Assembly (NCBI RefSeq): GCF_039535785.1
Contig: NZ_BAAAXV010000001.1
Coordinates: 310,001-374,000, forward strand
Reading direction: 5' to 3'
DNA: 64,000 bases
From: Nonomuraea helvata
Lineage (GTDB): Bacteria > Actinomycetota > Actinomycetes > Streptosporangiales > Streptosporangiaceae
A program made the position numbers and the translations under genes. Shown piece after piece: positions 42,079 to 48,745 of this stretch (positions within the stretch are counted from its first letter, which is position 1; every line of letters begins with the position of its first letter). The notes under the pieces were generated by a model, which was not told the origin of the DNA, did no database searches, and was given only the letters and a program-made list of their open reading frames with translations.

Positions 42079-43199
42079 TGAATCCCGAAGAACTCAATGT
42101 TGCGATGGTCAACGCTTTGGCCTCCAACGGTGAGTTGACGGATGAGGCATGGCGGGCAGCATTGCTCGCCGTGCCCCGTCACCTTTTCGTGCCGGCGGTT
42201 GCCTGGGCCGCACCGGACGACGCCCCCGGCTACCTGATCGATCGGGCGAGCAATCCCGACGCATGGCTCAAAGCGGCCTATGCCGACCATGCGATCATCA
42301 CGCAATTCGACGACGGGGCCACCGAGATCAGCAAAGGGCCAGGGCGCTATACCTCGTCCCTGTCGGCTCCGGGGGTTGTGCTGGACTTCCTTGAACTTCT
42401 CGGGGCCGACACGAACGATCGGGTGCTGGAGATCGGCACGGGGCCAGGATGGACGGCTGGTCTGCTGACGCATCGGATCGGTGAGGGATGTGTGACAAGC
42501 GTAGAGATCGATGAGGAGGTGTTCTCGACAGCAGTCGGCAATCTCAGGGAGGCTGGCCACCGACCACACTTGGTGCGAGGCGATGGTGGACGAGGATGGG
42601 TCCGGGGGGCTCCCTACGACCGTGTCCATGTCACCTGTGGCGTGTTCGAGGTCCCCTATGAGTGGGTGCGGCAGACACGGTGTGGCGGGGTGATTGTGCT
42701 GCCGTGGATGCCCCGTTATGAGCCTGGGTATCAGTTGCGGTTGTCAGTTGGCCCGCATGGTACGGCATCCGGGAATTTCACGGGGTACGCCGGGTACATG
42801 CTGCTAAGAAGCCAGCGCGCTGCTCCTCCACCGTTTTTTGAGGCAGATTTTCGGTCCAGGTCCACGGAGATCGATCCGGTGACGGTATTTCGCGCAGGGT
42901 ACGGCGCGGACGTGGCCATCGCTGGAATGTTGCCCGACATCGCTGCAAGTGTGGACAGGGAGAACGGCTTTCAAGTTTGGCTGTGGGCCGGTGATTCCAA
43001 GGCTTACGTATCGGGCCTTGAAGTCTGGCAAGCCGGGTCCCGCAACCTGTGGGATGAGGTAGAGAGGGCTTTTTCCCAGTGGACGGAATGGCAAAGGCCC
43101 GAACTGGGCAGGTTCGGGATGCGCGTCACACCCAGCGGCCAATATGTGTGGCTGGACTCTCCGGACAACCCTGTCACGCTACCTGAGTCGATGCGTTGA
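42078..43199 (+). CDS. PIMT-like (protein-L-isoaspartate O-methyltransferase fold) methyltransferase with extra C-terminal domain
   Basis: 373 residues from GTG at 42078. Residues 1-220 match the PIMT fold: ELTDEAWRAALLAVPRHLFVP, AYADHAIITQFDDG, motif I VLEIGTGPGWTAGLL, VTSVEIDEEVFSTA, PYDRVHVTCGVFEVPYEWVRQT. Residues 220-373 form an additional domain of unknown role ending with a DEVERAFSQWTEWQRPELGR helix. Related actinobacterial enzymes occur in peptide-maturation systems (FxLD and ATP-grasp/graspetide types, from memory), but no LanB, LanC or ATP-grasp gene is present here. It is translationally coupled to the 44-residue peptide. Confidence 0.88.
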   Translation: MNPEELNVAMVNALASNGELTDEAWRAALLAVPRHLFVPAVAWAAPDDAPGYLIDRASNPDAWLKAAYADHAIITQFDDGATEISKGPGRYTSSLSAPGVVLDFLELLGADTNDRVLEIGTGPGWTAGLLTHRIGEGCVTSVEIDEEVFSTAVGNLREAGHRPHLVRGDGGRGWVRGAPYDRVHVTCGVFEVPYEWVRQTRCGGVIVLPWMPRYEPGYQLRLSVGPHGTASGNFTGYAGYMLLRSQRAAPPPFFEADFRSRSTEIDPVTVFRAGYGADVAIAGMLPDIAASVDRENGFQVWLWAGDSKAYVSGLEVWQAGSRNLWDEVERAFSQWTEWQRPELGRFGMRVTPSGQYVWLDSPDNPVTLPESMR

Positions 43200-43413
43200 T
43201 CTTCGCGCCTCTCCACGCAGCTTGTGAGAGCAAGAGATGGGCCTGTTCTCGCGCGGCCAGTGAGCCACTGTCAGTAACTGGAGATCGCCTTGTGCGACAC
43301 CGAAATGGTCCAGTTGTGCTCGCGATGAAGTAGGGCGCACGCTCCCCTGGCCCTGCGCAGGCCGCGCAGGCGACACACGAGCTCGGCCTGACCCGCGCCA
43401 CCGGCCGGCCGTA

Positions 43414-43548
43414 ACCACCATCTGCTCGAGCTGCTCGACCAGGTCACCGCGTGACGGCATAGTTTCCTGCCTCCTCCGCGTCCTTGCTTGGTGACACAGG
43501 CAAGGAGGCCGGGTGGATCCAGATCGTGAAGCGGAGTTCCGGACGTTC
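43414..43548 (+). repeat. Right 135-bp direct repeat bounding the genomic island
   Basis: Identical to 38573-38707. Just left of it, 43378-43413 is a diverged copy of codons near the oxidoreductase C-terminus (ELGLTRATGRP, then a stop), with substitutions and a 1-bp insertion. 43200-43377 between the methyltransferase and this point holds no gene. Confidence 0.97.
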
Positions 43549-44025
43549 GTCGTCGAGCGTTCGGCGGCCCTGTTCCGTACCGCCTACCTGCTGACCGGGG
43601 ACCGTCACTCCGCCGAGGACCTCGTGCAGTCGGCGCTGACCAAGACGGCCGCGAACCTGGCCAGGCTGCGCGATCTCACCGCCGTCGAGGGCTACGTCCG
43701 CCGCGCCATGTACCACGAACAGGTGAGCTGGTGGCGGCGGCGCTCCAAGGCGGCCGAGGTGTCCACCGATCACCTGCCCGACCAGGCCGACGACGGGCAC
43801 GCCGATGTCGCGGACCTGCGGCTGGTGATGCGCTCGGCGCTGGCCCGGCTGACGCCTCGCCAGCGCGCCGTCCTCGTGCTGCGTTACTTCGAGGACCTGC
43901 CGGAGAGCGAGATCGCCAAGGTGCTCGGCATCAGCGTGGGGTCGGTACGGAGCCAGACCCACAGGTCGCTGGAACGGCTGAAGAAGGTCGCCCCCGAACT
44001 GAGGACCATGAGGGAGCCCGCGTGA
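43513..44025 (+). CDS. SigE-family ECF RNA polymerase sigma factor
   Basis: 170 residues from GTG at 43513, AAGGAGG 5 nt upstream. Region 2 is visible (FRTAYLLTGDRHSAEDLVQSALTK, then YVRRAMYHEQVSWWRRRSK). Region 4 is SALARLTPRQRAVLVLRYFEDLPESEIAKVLGISVGSVRSQTHRSLERLK. Matches the short SigE-family ECF sigmas common in actinomycetes. The stop overlaps the next gene (GTGA), whose membrane protein is the likely anti-sigma factor. The first 12 codons are inside the island-bounding repeat. Confidence 0.93.
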   Translation: MDPDREAEFRTFVVERSAALFRTAYLLTGDRHSAEDLVQSALTKTAANLARLRDLTAVEGYVRRAMYHEQVSWWRRRSKAAEVSTDHLPDQADDGHADVADLRLVMRSALARLTPRQRAVLVLRYFEDLPESEIAKVLGISVGSVRSQTHRSLERLKKVAPELRTMREPA

Positions 44026-45212
44026 ACATCGAAGAACTGCTCCGCGAGACGTTCGCCGACATGTCGCGCGAGGAGGAGCCCCCACCGCCCAGCCGATACC
44101 TGCGCGCGCGGCCCGCACGCCGACGCGTCTGGCGGCCGGTGGCGGCGGCCGCCGGGGTGGCCGTACTCGTCGCCGCCACCACCGTGGTGATCCAGCGGGC
44201 CGTGCCGAACAAGCCGGACGGCCCGGTGGCCGCCGACATGAGCCGTCCCGTGCCGGTGTCGGAGCTGTGGCCGCGTGCCACGCACGTCCTGTCGAAGCAG
44301 CTGCCGAACGGCCTCGCCTACCGCCCGGAGGCGTTCCTCGACGAGCACACGCTGCTGGCCAGGACCGGCAAGGGCGACACGGTCTGGTGGTCGTACGACG
44401 TCCGCACCGGCACCGTGAAGCGGCTGGTCGCGTTCGTGCCGCCGCCCAGGACGGACTACACCTCGCCCGTCGTGCTCAGCACCGGGCGGCTGCTCTGGTA
44501 CACGGTCTCCTCGGGGAAGGTCAAAGGCCTGCTCGACATCTGGACGGCCCCGGTGACGGGGGGCACGGCTCGCAAGGTCACCTCAATCCGCCAGAGCATG
44601 AAAAATGGCGACATCGACCTGATGACCGTCGTGGACGACAAGGTCGTCTGGTCGCGCTTCACCGAAGGCGGCATCTACCAGGCCCCGCTCTCCGGCGGCG
44701 CCCCGGCCCCGATCCCCGGCACCGAACGGTTCCACCTGCTGCAATGGCCCTGGGCGGGAGCGCCCAAGAGCCTCGCCGGCGAGCCGTCCGATCCTCAGCC
44801 CACGTTCCGGCGCCTGGTCAACGTCGTGACAGGAGAACGGCGCGACGCCAGGACAGATGACGGGACCTGCTCGCTCACCTGGTGCGTCAACCGGGCGGCC
44901 GCGCAGGCGTTCCGCCGTGACGGCTCCGGCCGGCACGTCCTGACCGCCAGGCCGGTGCCGGTGGGGCCGCCCATTCTCGACCGCTTCCTCGTGCTCACGC
45001 GGGACTCGTCCCCGGCCGACAACCGCCTGTTCCTGTACGACCTCAAGACCCGCAGGACCGGCGATCTCTTCAGCTTCAAGAGCCACATGCCCGACAAAGC
45101 CGCCTCTGACTACATGGAGGCCGTCACCATCGACCACACCACGCGCTACGTGCTCACCTACAACCTCGGCGACAAGCGGGTGGTCATCGATCTCCCCGCC
45201 ATCCCGGGATAG
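44022..45212 (+). CDS. Membrane protein, probable anti-sigma partner with extracytoplasmic propeller-like domain
   Basis: 396 residues from GTG at 44022 in the GTGA overlap. A short N-terminal cytoplasmic part (NIEELLRETFADMSREEEPP) is followed by one membrane helix at about residues 45-65 (VAAAAGVAVLVAATTVVI). A large extracellular beta-rich domain has repeated strands (DEHTLLARTGKGDTVWWSYD, STGRLLWYTVSSGKVKGLLDI, DDKVVWSRFTEGGIYQAPL). Co-translation with the sigma factor and topology suggest it holds the sigma factor at the membrane. No ZAS zinc motif is seen, so the anti-sigma role is inference. Confidence 0.8.
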   Translation: MNIEELLRETFADMSREEEPPPPSRYLRARPARRRVWRPVAAAAGVAVLVAATTVVIQRAVPNKPDGPVAADMSRPVPVSELWPRATHVLSKQLPNGLAYRPEAFLDEHTLLARTGKGDTVWWSYDVRTGTVKRLVAFVPPPRTDYTSPVVLSTGRLLWYTVSSGKVKGLLDIWTAPVTGGTARKVTSIRQSMKNGDIDLMTVVDDKVVWSRFTEGGIYQAPLSGGAPAPIPGTERFHLLQWPWAGAPKSLAGEPSDPQPTFRRLVNVVTGERRDARTDDGTCSLTWCVNRAAAQAFRRDGSGRHVLTARPVPVGPPILDRFLVLTRDSSPADNRLFLYDLKTRRTGDLFSFKSHMPDKAASDYMEAVTIDHTTRYVLTYNLGDKRVVIDLPAIPG

Positions 45213-45227
45213 GGATCACCCGCGGGC

Positions 45228-45265
45228 GGGACGGTGCTGCCGCGGAAGACGAGCTCGGGAGCCAA
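45228..45265 (-). pseudogene. Possible relic of a LacI-type gene 3' end
   Basis: On the minus strand this reads PELVFRGSTVPP, closely matching PELISRGSTAPP at the C-terminus of the LacI regulator at 19758-20795; about 26 of 31 bases match at DNA level. Nothing else of the gene remains. Could be chance given GC bias. Confidence 0.3.
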
Positions 45266-45284
45266 GAGCCTTATACGTCGTGAA

Positions 45285-45303
45285 TATACTCTCGGTGTAT
45301 AAT
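45285..45303 (+). promoter_or_regulatory. PadR operator overlapping a perfect TATAAT -10
   Basis: TATAC-N7-GTATA (45285-45301) is a perfect 5-bp inverted repeat. TATAAT at 45298-45303 overlaps its right arm and ends 8 bp before the padR ATG, so the mRNA is nearly leaderless. ATAC/GTAT-type repeats are typical PadR sites. Autorepression of the operon is expected. Confidence 0.65.
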
Positions 45304-45311
45304 CTCCGGGC

Positions 45312-45839
45312 ATGAGCGTCCCTCTAGCACTGCTCGGCCTTCTCGAGCGGCAGCCGAGCCACGGATACGACCTGAAACGCGACTACGACACCTACTTCGG
45401 CGGGGGAAAGTCGCTCCCCTTCGGCCAGGTGTACTCCACGCTCGCCCGCCTGACCCGCGACGGCAAGATCACCGCGGGGCAGAGCGAGCCGGGCGACGGC
45501 CCCGACCGCAAGCGCTACGCCATCACCCCGGTCGGCACGAGCGAGGTCGAGGCGTGGCTGGCCGAGCCGGTCGCGGCCGAGCCGTACCTGCAGACGGTGT
45601 TCTTCACCAAGGTCGTGCTGGCGCTGATGCTGGGCCGCGACGCGGCGGGCTACCTGGACGCCCAGCGCGCGACGCATCTGCGGCGCATGCGGGAGCTGAC
45701 GGAGATCAGGCGCGAAGGCACGCTGGTGGACACGCTCCTCGCCGACCACGCCCTGTTCCGCCTCGAAGCCGACCTGCGGTGGATCGACGTCACCCAGGCC
45801 CGGCTCGAGGCGCTGGCGGAGACGGTGCGCAACCGATGA
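45312..45839 (+). CDS. PadR-family regulator controlling the ABC/acylase operon
   Basis: 175 residues. N-terminal winged helix typical of PadR (LALLGLLERQPSHGYDLKRDYDTYFGGGKSLPFGQVYSTLARLTRDGKI), then a C-terminal dimerisation helix domain (PadR subfamily 2). First gene of a tightly coupled operon; its TGA overlaps the ABC ATPase ATG. Ligand probably is a compound exported by the transporter. Confidence 0.93.
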   Translation: MSVPLALLGLLERQPSHGYDLKRDYDTYFGGGKSLPFGQVYSTLARLTRDGKITAGQSEPGDGPDRKRYAITPVGTSEVEAWLAEPVAAEPYLQTVFFTKVVLALMLGRDAAGYLDAQRATHLRRMRELTEIRREGTLVDTLLADHALFRLEADLRWIDVTQARLEALAETVRNR

Positions 45840-46528
45840 TCGTCAACGCTCTGCTGCGGGCCGAGGGGATCAGCCGCTCCTTCGGCAGCACGCCCGCGCT
45901 GCGGGAGGCCAGCCTGTCGGTGACCGCGGGCGAGGTGCTGGCCATCATGGGGCCGAGCGGCTCCGGCAAGTCGACGCTGCTGCACTGCCTGGCCGGGATC
46001 TTCACCCCGGACAGCGGCGAGGTCTGGTTCGACGGGCGGCGGCTGGACACGCTGGACGACAGTCGCCGCAGCGAGCTGCGGCGCACCGCCTTCGGTTTCG
46101 TCTTCCAGTTCGGCCAGCTGGTGCCCGAGCTGACCGTGACCGACAACGTGGCGCTGCCGCTGCTGCTCGGCCGCGCCAGGCGCAAGGACGCCTACGAGCG
46201 GGCCGCCTCCTGGCTGGAGCGGCTGGAGCTGGCCGGCCTGGGCGGCCGGCGTACCGCGGAGCTGTCCGGCGGGCAGGCGCAGCGGGTGGCCATCGCCAGA
46301 GCGCTGGTCACGCGGCCGCGGGTGATCTTCGCCGACGAGCCGACCGGCGCGCTCGACTCGCTCACCGGCGAGCACGTGATGGACCAGCTGGTGGGCCTGG
46401 CCCGCGAGGAGGGCGCCGCCGTGATCGTGGTGACGCACGACGCCCGGGTCGCCGCCTGCGCCGACCGGGAGGTCGTCGTGCGCGACGGCAAGGTGACCGA
46501 CCCGTACGCCAGTGGGATCGTCCGATGA
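45836..46528 (+). CDS. ABC transporter ATP-binding protein
   Basis: 230 residues from the ATGA overlap with padR. Walker A GPSGSGKSTLL, signature LSGGQAQRVAIARAL, Walker B RVIFADEPTGALD, H-loop VTHDA. MacB-type ATPase, coupled by a second ATGA overlap to the FtsX permease. Confidence 0.94.
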   Translation: MIVNALLRAEGISRSFGSTPALREASLSVTAGEVLAIMGPSGSGKSTLLHCLAGIFTPDSGEVWFDGRRLDTLDDSRRSELRRTAFGFVFQFGQLVPELTVTDNVALPLLLGRARRKDAYERAASWLERLELAGLGGRRTAELSGGQAQRVAIARALVTRPRVIFADEPTGALDSLTGEHVMDQLVGLAREEGAAVIVVTHDARVAACADREVVVRDGKVTDPYASGIVR

Positions 46529-48738
46529 TCTCGCTGGGTCTGCGGTTGTCGGTGCGCAGCGGCAGGGAGACGGCGGCCCGGCTGGCGCTGATCGTGGCCG
46601 GGGTGGCGGTCGGCGTCGCGGTGCTGCTGGCCACGCTGTCGCTGTTCAACGCCTTCCAGGCCACCTACGACCGGCCCTGCTGGGAGTGCACGCAGGGCAC
46701 GGCGCCCAGCGGCTGGGCCCTGGACGCCACCGCCGACGGCGCGCTGTGGAACCTCCGCGAGGACTACTACGCGGGCCGGATGATCAAGAGGCTCGACGCC
46801 GCCGCGCTCGGCGCCCGGGCGCCGGTCATCCCCGGCCTGCCGGGGATGCCCGCCCCCGGCCGCTATTACGCCTCGCCCGCGCTGGCCAGGCTGCTGGACT
46901 CGGCGCCGCGCGAGCAGCTCGCCGACCGCTTCCCCGGGGAGCGCGCGGGCCTGATCGGCCACGCGGCGCTGTCCGGCCCCGACGAGCTGGCCATCGTGGT
47001 GGGACGGACGCCGCAGGAGGTCGCCGCCATGATCGGCACCCGGCAGGTCGACACCGTCGCCACCGAGCCCGCGGTCGACGACAGCGCGGAGGTCTACCAG
47101 GTCGGGTTCGGCATCGCCGCGATCGGGCTGATCGTCCCGCTGCTGGTGCTGGTGGGCACCGCCACCCGCCTGGCCGCCGCCCGCCGCGAGGGGCGTTTCG
47201 CGGCGATCAGGCTGGTCGGCGCCACCTCCCGGCAGATCAACGTCCTCGCCGCGGTGGACGCCGCGCTGGGCGCGCTGCTCGGCGCGCTGGCCGGTGTCGT
47301 GCTCTTCCAGCTCGTACGCCCGGCCGTCGCCGAGGTGCGGATCACCGGTTCGCGCTTCTTCCCCGAGCTGGCCGTCCCGAGCCCCAGCCAGTACGCGGCC
47401 GTGCTCGCCTGCGTGCCGCTCGTCTCGGCCGGCGCCGCCCTGTGGTCGCTGCGCCGGGTCCGGATCTCACCGCTCGGCGTGGCCAGGAAGGCCGCCCCGC
47501 CGCCGCCGAAGGCGTGGCGGGTGATCCCGCTGCTGGCCGGGCTGGGGCTGTTCGCAGGTCCGGCGTTCAAGGAGGGCAAACCCGACGCTTTGCTGGCCGA
47601 CACCGGGATCGCGCTCATCATGGTCGGGCTCGTGCTGGCCGGGCCGTGGCTGACGATGCTGGCCGCCCGCCTGGCCGCCCGGCTGACCCGTGGCGCGGCG
47701 ACGCTGCTGGCCGCGCAGCGCCTGGCCGCCGACCCGAAGACCGCCTTCAGGTCGGTGAGCGGGCTGGTGCTGGCGGTGTTCATCGGCACGACGATCGCGG
47801 CCCTCGTCCCCACGGTGGTCAAGGGCCAGCAGGCCGTGGCCGGCGGCACGCTCAACGGCGTGCTGGGCGCCACGCTCTACCGGCCGGGCATCGAGGGGCT
47901 GTCACCGCGGGCGGGGGCGGACCTGCTGGCCCGGCTGCGCGCCGACCCCGGCGTGGACGTACTGCCGATCTACGCCAGGGCGGACCTGGACAAGCTCCGC
48001 CCGACGCCTGACGGCCCGCCGCCCGCGACCTCCGTCGTCGAGTGCTCGGGCCTGGCCCGCTTCCCCGTGCTCGGCCGGTGCCCCGCGGGCGCGCAGGCCG
48101 TGCTGGGCCGATTCGACCGGATCGTCGGCGCCGACAACCCGCTCACCATCGACAGGCTCCTCCCGCTGGCCGGCCCCGCCAGCGAGTCCACTTCCGCGAC
48201 GGGGCTCGAGCTGAGAGCCGTCATGGTCCGCGCGGGCGACACGGCGACACTGGAGCGGCTGCGTACGCTGCTGGCCGGCTACACCGCCGAAGCCCCGATG
48301 ACCTTCGCCGAGATCGCCCAGGTCAGAGCCGACCTGTACGTCCGGGCGGAGAACATCGCGCTGGCCATGGTGGCGCTCACCCTGGTCGCCGGCGCCTGCA
48401 GCCTCGTGGTGGCGGTCGGCGGTGGCCTGGTGGAGCGCAGGCAGCCGTTCACGCTGCTGCGGCTGGCCGGCACGCCCATCCGCACCCTGGCCACGGTGGT
48501 GCTGTTGGAGTCGGCGCTGCCGCTCGTGCTGGCCGCCGTGCTCGCCGCCGGCGCCGGCTTCGGCGTGGCCGAGCCGTTCATCGACCAGCTCGCGATGAAG
48601 GGCGCCTCTCTGGCGATGCCCGGGCCCGTCTACTTCGCCTCCCTGGGCGGCGGCCTGGCCGCCTCCCTCCTGGTGATCCTCACGGCCCTGCCGCTGCTCC
48701 GGCGCATGACCGCGCCCGACAACGCGCGTTTCGAATAG
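46525..48738 (+). CDS. FtsX-like ABC transporter permease
   Basis: 737 residues. Two FtsX modules with extracytoplasmic domains; helices include LALIVAGVAVGVAVLLATLSL, AAIGLIVPLLVLVGTATRLAA and the C-terminal bundle VALTLVAGACSLVVAVGGGLVERRQPFTLLRLAGTP. The two cysteines in RPCWECTQG are unusual for the family's extracytoplasmic loop. Forms an exporter with the preceding ATPase. Confidence 0.92.
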   Translation: MISLGLRLSVRSGRETAARLALIVAGVAVGVAVLLATLSLFNAFQATYDRPCWECTQGTAPSGWALDATADGALWNLREDYYAGRMIKRLDAAALGARAPVIPGLPGMPAPGRYYASPALARLLDSAPREQLADRFPGERAGLIGHAALSGPDELAIVVGRTPQEVAAMIGTRQVDTVATEPAVDDSAEVYQVGFGIAAIGLIVPLLVLVGTATRLAAARREGRFAAIRLVGATSRQINVLAAVDAALGALLGALAGVVLFQLVRPAVAEVRITGSRFFPELAVPSPSQYAAVLACVPLVSAGAALWSLRRVRISPLGVARKAAPPPPKAWRVIPLLAGLGLFAGPAFKEGKPDALLADTGIALIMVGLVLAGPWLTMLAARLAARLTRGAATLLAAQRLAADPKTAFRSVSGLVLAVFIGTTIAALVPTVVKGQQAVAGGTLNGVLGATLYRPGIEGLSPRAGADLLARLRADPGVDVLPIYARADLDKLRPTPDGPPPATSVVECSGLARFPVLGRCPAGAQAVLGRFDRIVGADNPLTIDRLLPLAGPASESTSATGLELRAVMVRAGDTATLERLRTLLAGYTAEAPMTFAEIAQVRADLYVRAENIALAMVALTLVAGACSLVVAVGGGLVERRQPFTLLRLAGTPIRTLATVVLLESALPLVLAAVLAAGAGFGVAEPFIDQLAMKGASLAMPGPVYFASLGGGLAASLLVILTALPLLRRMTAPDNARFE

Positions 48739-48745
48739 GAGTCGT

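Larger units (their letters stand above)
38708..43413. mobile_element. 4.7-kb genomic island inserted between the oxidoreductase and sigma-factor genes
   Basis: The segment lies between two identical 135-bp direct repeats (repeat unit 4,841 bp). It splits an otherwise natural gene pair, leaving both neighbours intact. GC content is visibly lower than in flanks, especially 39.6-40.9 kb and 41.7-42.1 kb, with AT-rich codons. It carries a 2H phosphoesterase, an XRE-TPR regulator, two small unknown proteins, a charged 44-residue peptide and a PIMT-like methyltransferase. No integrase, transposase, relaxase or replication gene is visible, so it is non-autonomous or was brought in by recombination between the repeats. 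Confidence 0.7.

Noticed and set aside
43200..43377. A gene between the methyltransferase and the right repeat
   Set aside because: No frame with start, ribosome-binding site and coding composition; only a short diverged tail of an oxidoreductase-like gene at 43361-43413.
38708..43413. Island as an actinomycete integrative conjugative element (AICE)
   Set aside because: No integrase, excisionase, replication initiator, FtsK-like transfer protein or tRNA attachment site is visible.
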